DNA from: Rhyzopertha dominica
Taxonomy: Eukaryota > Arthropoda > Insecta > Coleoptera > Bostrichidae
Direction: 5' to 3'
Length of the DNA: 64,000 nucleotides
NCBI GenBank assembly: GCA_025024175.1
Contig: QCXZ01000137.1
Span: 60,290,911 to 60,354,910, forward strand
Every line of letters starts with the position of its first letter. Position 1 is the stretch's first letter. The notes under the pieces were generated by a model. That model was given only the letters and a program-made list of their open reading frames with translations. It did not search any database and was not told the origin of the DNA. This document shows positions 48,501 through 57,100 of the stretch, piece after piece. A program made the position numbers and the translations under genes.

Positions 48501-51120
48501 CATGGCAAAAAAACATGTGAGGATCTTCACTGATCAGGTTGGTTGAAGCCGTGCCGGAACATGGCTTGGTGTTTAATGGAAGCTGATAGTATTGTTAGAA
48601 AAATGCTTAGCTATTATAATATTCGTTAGTAAAACTAAGGAACGGTTGCACAAACGCGGATTAATTTTGATCTGAGGGTAACACCACAATCAAATTGATA
48701 CGTGTTTGTGTAACCGGCCCTAATAGTTGTTTAATTAAAATAGAAGTAACAATTATGTTTAAATGCTATTTGTGATTGTAAAAAAATTATTTTCGAATCA
48801 TAATAACTTCTTGCTCAGCACTATTGCTTTTATATACTCGTAGTTAAATTTTGCTGCTTTGGTGTTACAGATCCATTTGCCAGTTATACTCTCTATATTA
48901 AGTAAAATCAGAAATGACAATTTAATAGGAAACTTCCACCTTTTTAATATGGCTAAAATTTTTGTGCATACAGTTTCTAATATTTTGTAGCACCACCACT
49001 GTGACGTACATTCGTGATAACAAAAACCATTTCCGGCTTATTTGACGCATTTTTTTTTATTAAGGTTTGTTACATATTACACTTCAGAATAAGTTAACTT
49101 TTCTCACTGCTTCCTTATTTGCGCTGAAATTGTTTGAATAGCCTAAATCTTTTTGCAAAGTTATGATCTTCCTTTTTTCATATCTCTACTGTATCACGAT
49201 TGTGTAGCTAGAAATGCATAGCATTAATGTCTTTATATTTAAATTACACCGCTCACAAATCATTTTCATAAATTCTAACTTTTGAATTTTGTATAAAAAC
49301 AAATATTTTAGGTCATGGAACTTCATGGTGTTTTCTCCAGCGATGAAGCGGTGATTGGTTCTGATGGAAAAGTGTGCAATTTTACAACGGAAAAGCAAAA
49401 CATGAGAGTGGGCATCCCAAAAAATACACTGATTTGTACTATCTGCAATCAGAAATTCTCGACAAAAAAAACTCTAATGTATCACGTGAAATATAAGCAT
49501 AACAATACGCGCATGATATATCCATGTCCCATATGTAAAGAGGAAATGGCGAATGCCTGGGGTGTATTCCGTCATTTGGTCAAGATACATAGGAAGACAA
49601 CGTCACAGATCAGAAAAATGAGAGACCAAATACATGCAAGTGCATTCAGGAGGGACATGCAGTCAACGCAGCCCGAGAGTAGTGTGAGGAGTTCGAGGAG
49701 AGGCACGCTGAATGATTCAGAAAATCAGGTTTGTGAAAAATATATATATTTCTGATGTAAATTGATTGCAGTTAAAATGATACAAATAGTTGAATATCGA
49801 CATTTCTAAAATAACAAAGATTGGACCAGCTTAGAAAACTAGAGATGTTTAAATAAGCCTGGTAATTATCAATCAATCTGTGTTTTCATTTTTGGAGAAT
49901 TTTAAGTCATTGTTAAAAACAGCCTTTATAGCTACTTCGACAAGTTTAAACAATTTGATTGCAACCGTTTGGCTTTAGAGACAACCACTGTATAGTAATG
50001 TGTTGTGCAACTTAAAAAAGCCTTTAACTGTGTCTTCCATTAAGTTATTTTACAACAGGTAAAAGGATTTTCCACTGAAGTTTTTAGTCATTTCTTGCAA
50101 ATATTGAATTGAATTAAATCTCATATGTGTAGGGAATATTGGACAATGCTGGCTCTAATTAGGCATTCCAACGACCTGTCAAAACGAAATCCAATATGGC
50201 CGTTGAGGGCAACCATATGTTTTAATGTCATTATAGCAAACAGCCTTATGATTGAGAAGCGCCACGCTTTGTGTTTTTGTGAAGTTGTGAGTTCTTTTTG
50301 CCCTTTTTAAGATATTTTTAGTGTTTTTTTTAAACGAAAATGCCTGTTACTCGCCTTGTGCTTGGCTTGGGAGTCAGTCACAGTATGGATCGCTGCAATT
50401 AAGAGAGTAGAAGTGTGCAGTTCGTGAACGAACGAACGATGTGTACTATTCAGTTGCGCTACATTGAATGATCTAATTCGTCAGAATAAAATAAACCAGT
50501 TCATTTTGAAAGCTGCAAGAGACTTGTATGATACTGGACTGAAACAGATATACAGTTCGGATTGAACGACTGAGCAACCGCAAGCGACCTTTAGGAAGGA
50601 AGAACGACCGAATATGTATCTTTTCGTGAACGGACACGCGAACCACGATGTGCGGCCGGCTGAATTACCTATGTCTTCGCAATGTCTAACGTACAATGGC
50701 GTCGCAGTCGCGCAGTCCCCATTTCGCTGTTTGGCATTTTTATTTAACATTTTGTTGCAAACGAAAATGTTAGAATAAAGCAGTAATGTACCAGATATGT
50801 AATTATTATATCAGTACGTAAATATTGCTGGTACTTTTGAAATGGCCTTAAGCATTTCAGTAATAGGTACCAGGAGAAGTTAAAGTAGGTAGTACAATTA
50901 CATAATATACAAAAACAATATTAAATTTGATAAACATTTGGGTACATAATAGGTTATTTTTATTTTTTTATACAATAGGTAATTCTCATTGCAATTTACA
51001 ATTTAATATTTACGAATGCATAATTATTGGTGTGCCATTGATGACTGACAAACATAAAAGTCTCGCTCGATGGCACAGCGGTTATCTATTTGTCTTTAAC
51101 AACAACTATTTTGTTTGCAG

Positions 51121-51155
<35 letters not shown>

Positions 51156-54100
51156 TATCATGTTATTTTCAAATCTGAATATATTTCATAACGTCGGTTT
51201 CATAAACAGTTAAAGTACCTATTACATTTCATATCTCAAATACACACAACATGTGTAGCTATCATAGAACTAAACGGCAATCAGCGGTTGTATGTTATAT
51301 GACACAAGTCCGCAAGTACATAATATGTACTAATATGTAATGTAATATGTATATGTTATATCAACTGCAAGACTACGAAGTACGATATGAGAAGCGTCCA
51401 GCGAATTCGAACTATAGTTCATTTTGAATGATAAAATTGAACTAATTCAGCATGAACTATTCACCAAAATGAACTAAAACACCCATCTCTAATATGCCCT
51501 CAGTCGGGATCACGTGGTTTGGAATGCCTAATTGGTACAGTGAAATCTCACAACAAAAACTTTCTGGCTATGAACTGCTTTAGTCAGTATTTGATTGTAT
51601 TTTTGCCGACTCCTCAATGGTATCACTTACAGGTGACAAAATATTAGACTCCAATTAATACTTCAGTAATTTAAAGGAATGAAGCATTAGTGAGTTTAGA
51701 CAAGTTACAAAGAATTTTCTCGCAGCAATGTGTTTCCTTTCTTATTCAGGTATGTTTAGGTCTATCCCTAAAGGTTTACAAGATATTTGCAGTTTTGCAT
51801 GTTAAGACTGTTTGCAGCATATGAAGTAAACGTTGGTAGTTGGTTTTACACTAAAATTACTTGCCACTAGCAAATAGAAATACATTGGTAATTGGTTTGT
51901 TACTAACAGTATTCTTGATATTTTGTATCTATAATTAGACAAAATGTCATGTGCTGGGTATACAAACCTTTTATGAATGGTATATCGACATATAGATAAT
52001 ATATCAATAATTATTAATATACTGAGTGAACCTGAAGGATTGCACCAAACTCCAGGAGTGCATTCTGCACATCAAAATAATGAAAAGAAACTCAAATGTT
52101 TTTATTCGATTCTCATTTGTTTCCAAGTTATAGCGTAATTTAAAAATAATACAATATTACGGTAACATTTGTTATGACTTTTTATAAGGTGTTCAAAAAT
52201 ACCCCATTGAGTTTTAAACATGCTTATTCGTTGAATAAGTGCCTCTCGACTGTTCACTTTAACTGTGTAAACTTCTGTTTTAAACCAATCCCATAAACAA
52301 AAATCTAGAGGTGTTAGAACTGGACTTCTTGGAGGGCAACTAACTGGACCTTCCGTGACCAATCCAACGCTCTGGAAACATTTCATCCAAGTGCTGCTTG
52401 ACCACACGAGCGAAATGTGCAGGGGCTCCATTATGTTGATAGTACATTCATCTTCTTATGTTTACAGGGATATTCTCTAGCAATCCTGGCAACTCATTTA
52501 TTAAAAAATTAAGGTAGTGTTCCCCTTTGAGGCTATTCTCCATGTTAAAAGGGACAATTAAATACCCATCAATCATATCACACCACATATTTACTGAAAA
52601 CCTGTGCAGAAAATTTGTTTTGACTATTCCATGGGGATTTTCATCAGACCATACATGATAGTTGTGCGTATTATTAATGTCGTCGTGGGTAAATGTTGCT
52701 TCATCAGTAAAAAGTATGCGCGATACAACTCTACGATTGTTAGTTATCCACCGACAAAATTCCATACGTTTAACATACTTTTCCGGGTCTAGAAACTGTA
52801 CTTTTTGTAGATGATATGGGTATAATCCTTGCTCGTAAGTGTGTGTATTACCCGTCTTTGTGAAATATCCAATTGAGTAGCGATTCTTCTGGTGCTAGTC
52901 GTTGCAGCTTCTTCCACTAGATCCAAAATATTTTCCAGTTCTTCTAAAGTTTGTCGATCATCTTTTCCAGATGTTATTTTAGCACTTGGAAAAGTTCCAG
53001 TCTTGCAAAGTTTGCTAAAAACTCGAATAAACACGTTTTTTTAAAGGAGGCCTCTCATATGGAAAACGTCATCGATATTCTTCTACAGCAGCTATGGCAT
53101 TGCCATTACAAAAGCCATAAACAAAAACCATATTAGCATATTCTAAATTAAAATAAACTTTTGTAATAACACTGACGTTGACAGTTACAAACAGACTTAA
53201 GCACCGTTCACAGAAAGCCGAAGTGTCGCTGGCGACATACCCCCACTTAACACATGGGCGACAGCCCGACAGTCGCTACTACCATAAAAAGCCTGTGCCC
53301 GACACAATTCCTTGAAGTCAAGATACCGTGAAATTACTAAATATCAAAGATGATATATATCTATATAACTCATAAAGTGTATTAAATTGCTAGCAAAAGT
53401 AAAGGTTAAGAGGCAAATACCAACTTTCGGTTATACTATGGTGGTGTATGGTGTAGAAAAACGAAATATGCAAAAAGTCATAAAAAATAAAAGAAGGTAT
53501 ATTAGGTATTTGAGTAGGTACACACCAATGTAGAAATTTTGTTTTTTTATACAGAATTTGAGTACGACCAATCGTACAACAAAACATACGTGATATACCT
53601 ATTTGGTACTGGTAACAGTTTTGTTTGTGAAATGTGACTTGATGAATTAAAATATAAATTAACTTTTTTCGAATGGGACCATAGGCTTTTGAGAAAGTGG
53701 TTGGTTTAGTCGGTCTTCTCATTGAAAAGGTGGATCTGTCAAGAGAACCAATACCTCCTGCAAAAGGACTAGCCCGAAATAGCTGCATCATTGAAATTTT
53801 AAGCACCTCTAGAATATGACCTGATTATGAATTTGAAATTCGCTTGTTGCTGTCACGTTAAGTTTTTGAAAAATGAGTGTACATGTAACTTCTTCCTTAT
53901 AACGTGCAGTGTTGCATGCTCCGATCCAGGCGTCCTACGATATGGCCTTTTTCGCCGCTTTTAGATATGTTGAAATAGTTATTACCAAACAAATTACCTT
54001 TTGGGGCAATTCTAATTTCGTTACAAGTTGAATTCACATTAAATTTAACTCCTGTGTTTGCGTGTTGCGACATACCTAATTTGAATTCAAATGAAACCGT

Positions 54101-57100
54101 CCTAGTCCTAACCTCAAAGAAACTAGCGACACTTTACTGTAGTTCGCAAATTCAAACTTCACAGGTGACAGCAGATAGCCGCCAGCGACAGAGGGCAATA
54201 CGCACAAAGACGAAACGCTATTGGTCGGCAAAGTGTCACCATCGACACGTCGACGTTCTGTGAATGCGGCTTTAAGCCTTAAATAAACATGTTTAATATG
54301 TATAACTATGGAAACAAACTTTGTATACATATTTTTTCAAAGAAGATTAGACATTAATTTATTTTTTAAAAATTGAAAACTGATCCATCTTCTCTAAGTG
54401 GAGTTATTAATTAATTCTTCAAAAGAAAATATTCTTAAAGTGAACTTCCACTTTATTTTTCAATTGTAAAGCGCTTTCGGCTACATGCTAGCCATCGTCA
54501 GTACAAACGTTAAAAGGAAACTAACAGTTTGACAAAGTCAAAAATCAGAAACAAGCAAACTTGACTACAAACTGAAATGCAACCCACATGCCAGTAACTC
54601 AGACGAAACATTAATTTAGATCAAACAAAGAATTTATAATAGGACAATTGAAATTACAAAAATCATTTAGAATAGTAAAATTTTGTTCGTTAATAATTTT
54701 ATAAATCTCTAAAATTTCCAAATAATTTAATTTAGATGATTTAGTACACAAATGTAATGAATTTAGATTGTCTAGCGTGGCAGTGTGTTTATTTACTAAT
54801 AAATGGTTAGCTAACGAAGAATTTGTTGTAACAATATCTGTATTTTTATACTTTTCAAATTGTTTCAAATGTTCTTTACCTCTAGTTAAAAATGGCTGTT
54901 TTTCATTCACTTTTTAATCGACTTTTTAAATTACCTCTGTCATTAAATGCTTTCGAAAAAGAATTGGGTGTAATACTACAAATTGCTTTCAATAACAATT
55001 TTCCTAATTATTTAATAGAAAAACTTTATTTTAAGTATTTGACAAAATTTAAATTTTCTTTCTGTACCACTTATTTGGATGAAAAAGTTAAGGTTTGGTT
55101 TCCTCTTAAGTTTGCTGGTCAAGTCTCAGTTAGCCTATCTAAATTATTTTCTTCTAATGGAATAAATATTGCTTTTTCTACCGTAGGCAGTGTGTTTTCC
55201 CGTTTTGTCCGTAATAAAGACCAAATTTCAGTTTTAAATAATTCAGGCGTTTATAGTTTTTCATGTAATGATTGCAATTCAGTTTATATTGGACAAACCG
55301 GAAGATCCTTTTTAACTAGAGGTAAAGAACATTTTAAACAATTTGAAAAGTATAAAAATACAGATATTGTTACAACAAATTCTTCGTTAACTAACCATTT
55401 ATTAGTAAATAAACACACTGCCACGCTAGACAATCTAAATTCATTACATTTGTGTACTAAATCATCTAAATTAAATTATTTGGAAATTTTAGAGATTTAT
55501 AAAATTATTAACGAACAAAATTTTACTATTCTAAATGATTTTTGTAATTTCAATTGTCCTATTCTAAATTCTTTGTTTGATCTAAATTAATGTTTCGTCT
55601 GAGTTACTGGCATGTGGGTTGCATTTCAGTTTGTAGTCAAGTTTGCTTGTTTCTGATTTTTGACTTTGTCAAACTGTTAGTTTCCTTTTAACGTTTGTAC
55701 TGACGATGGCTAGCATGTAGCGGAAAGCGCTTTACAATTGAAAAATAAAGTGGAAGTTCACTTTAAGAATATTTTCTTTTGAAGAATTATTTTTTAAATT
55801 TCGCTATAACCTGAAAACAAATAATAATCGGATGATTTCTTTCATTATATTGATGTGCAGAATGCAGTTATGGAGTTTGGTGTGTACGTTCCGATTCACT
55901 CGTTATAGATAACTATCTTTAAAAAATTGAATTTTCAATTTTTTCAAGATCCACTGTTTAAAACTGATGCATCCATTGCACTAGATAAGATTTCAACTAA
56001 AAATAGGATATAAATGTTGCATTAATTAATTTTACAAAGGTGGAATTAGGCAGCACCAAAGGTCTAGGAAGGCCACAGGTTCTCCACTACTGTTACAGTT
56101 GCATAATGAGCTGAGTTCCGTAAAACCATAAATGGCACGTCTACAAAGATTTGAGACTAAAACACAGTTTTGCTAGTGGNTTTTGTTAAAATTACAAGAA
56201 TATGATNTTATTAGACAGGTCATATGGACAGCTGTTTGGAAAAAATAGTTTGCTTAATCGACACAGTAGCCATTATTGGTCTGATGATAATCTGCATGCA
56301 GTTGAAGAAGACAGGTTTCATGATTTCTAAGTTTTGATATATTTTGTGCAAATAAAAATAAATGCAATACTCCACTACACTTTTACGAAGAAAATCTTAA
56401 TAGAGAAAGATATATTTTTATTTTGAGAAACCAGAATTAGAAGCCTGTAATGTGTGATACAAATTGAGGTGCATAAGGATATATCAGTCAAGTTGTTGGA
56501 GAAGTCGCAAAAGTAATGTTAGCTTATCGTTGGGTTGCAATCAATGGGGCACAACCTACGTAACAGGTAGACAACAACAACAACAACACATAGAAGACTT
56601 TGCATTGTCCCCAGTCTGTTCCTAGCAGACTGGCATCGGCAATTGTAGTGGTTGAAGTAGGACTGCAGCTGAATATAGACGAACATAGACCCGTTGTAGC
56701 GATATTTCGCTTGGAGAAAATAAGTATTGTAGACAATGCAGACAGTGAAGTAGCTACTATTTAAATTAACTGGTAATACTGCATCTTACTCAAATACTTC
56801 TCTCATTATTGTTTATGGTCAAAATGTTGTCCCATTTATAATAAGGTCTCTTTTTGCTTGCATTCATCTGCTATCCAGCTTCGACCACTGCAGTCACATA
56901 TGTCTGGTCGATCCCTGTTTGTTGGAAAGAGACTGAGGACGAAACTGGTATTTGAATAAGCTGTGATTATACCATAGCTACTTCATTTGTGATGTTGTCT
57001 ATAGTACTTTCCTTATGTTGTTGGTTAAAATGTCTCCTAGCCAGGGTGCACCCTGCAATTATCTGTAATCCTATTTGCAGTTGTCAATACCAGCCTGTTG

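Larger units (their letters stand above)
54412..55789 (+). mobile_element. Penelope-like element fragment with facing 3' arms
   Basis: The 3'-terminal 481 bp of the element is present twice: inverted at 54412-54892 and direct at 55309-55789, with no length difference and only a few substitutions. Between them is the end of the coding region (RT-endonuclease linker and GIY-YIG domain). Penelope-like elements are known for such inverted or tandem partial copies. Each arm ends with a hammerhead-like sequence and a short A-rich tail. It is inserted in the mariner-like element, in ZNF800 intron 4, same strand as the host gene. Confidence 0.85.
52022..55903 (-). mobile_element. Mariner-like element with long inverted ends, split by two later insertions
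   Basis: The left end (from 52022) and right end (to 55903) are inverted copies over about 120 bp. They share ACCAAACTCC, TGCATTCTGCACATCAA, TAATGAAA and GTTATAGCG in the same order, and both are flanked by TA. Removing the TTA-flanked element (53200-54271) and the Penelope-like element (54412-55789) leaves about 1.43 kb, right for a mariner. The transposase lies on the minus strand. Confidence 0.8.

Noticed and set aside
56524..56736. 70-codon minus-strand frame with a leucine run
   Set aside because: The leucine run is simply the complement of a CAA repeat (about 56571-56586), not a signal peptide or membrane segment.
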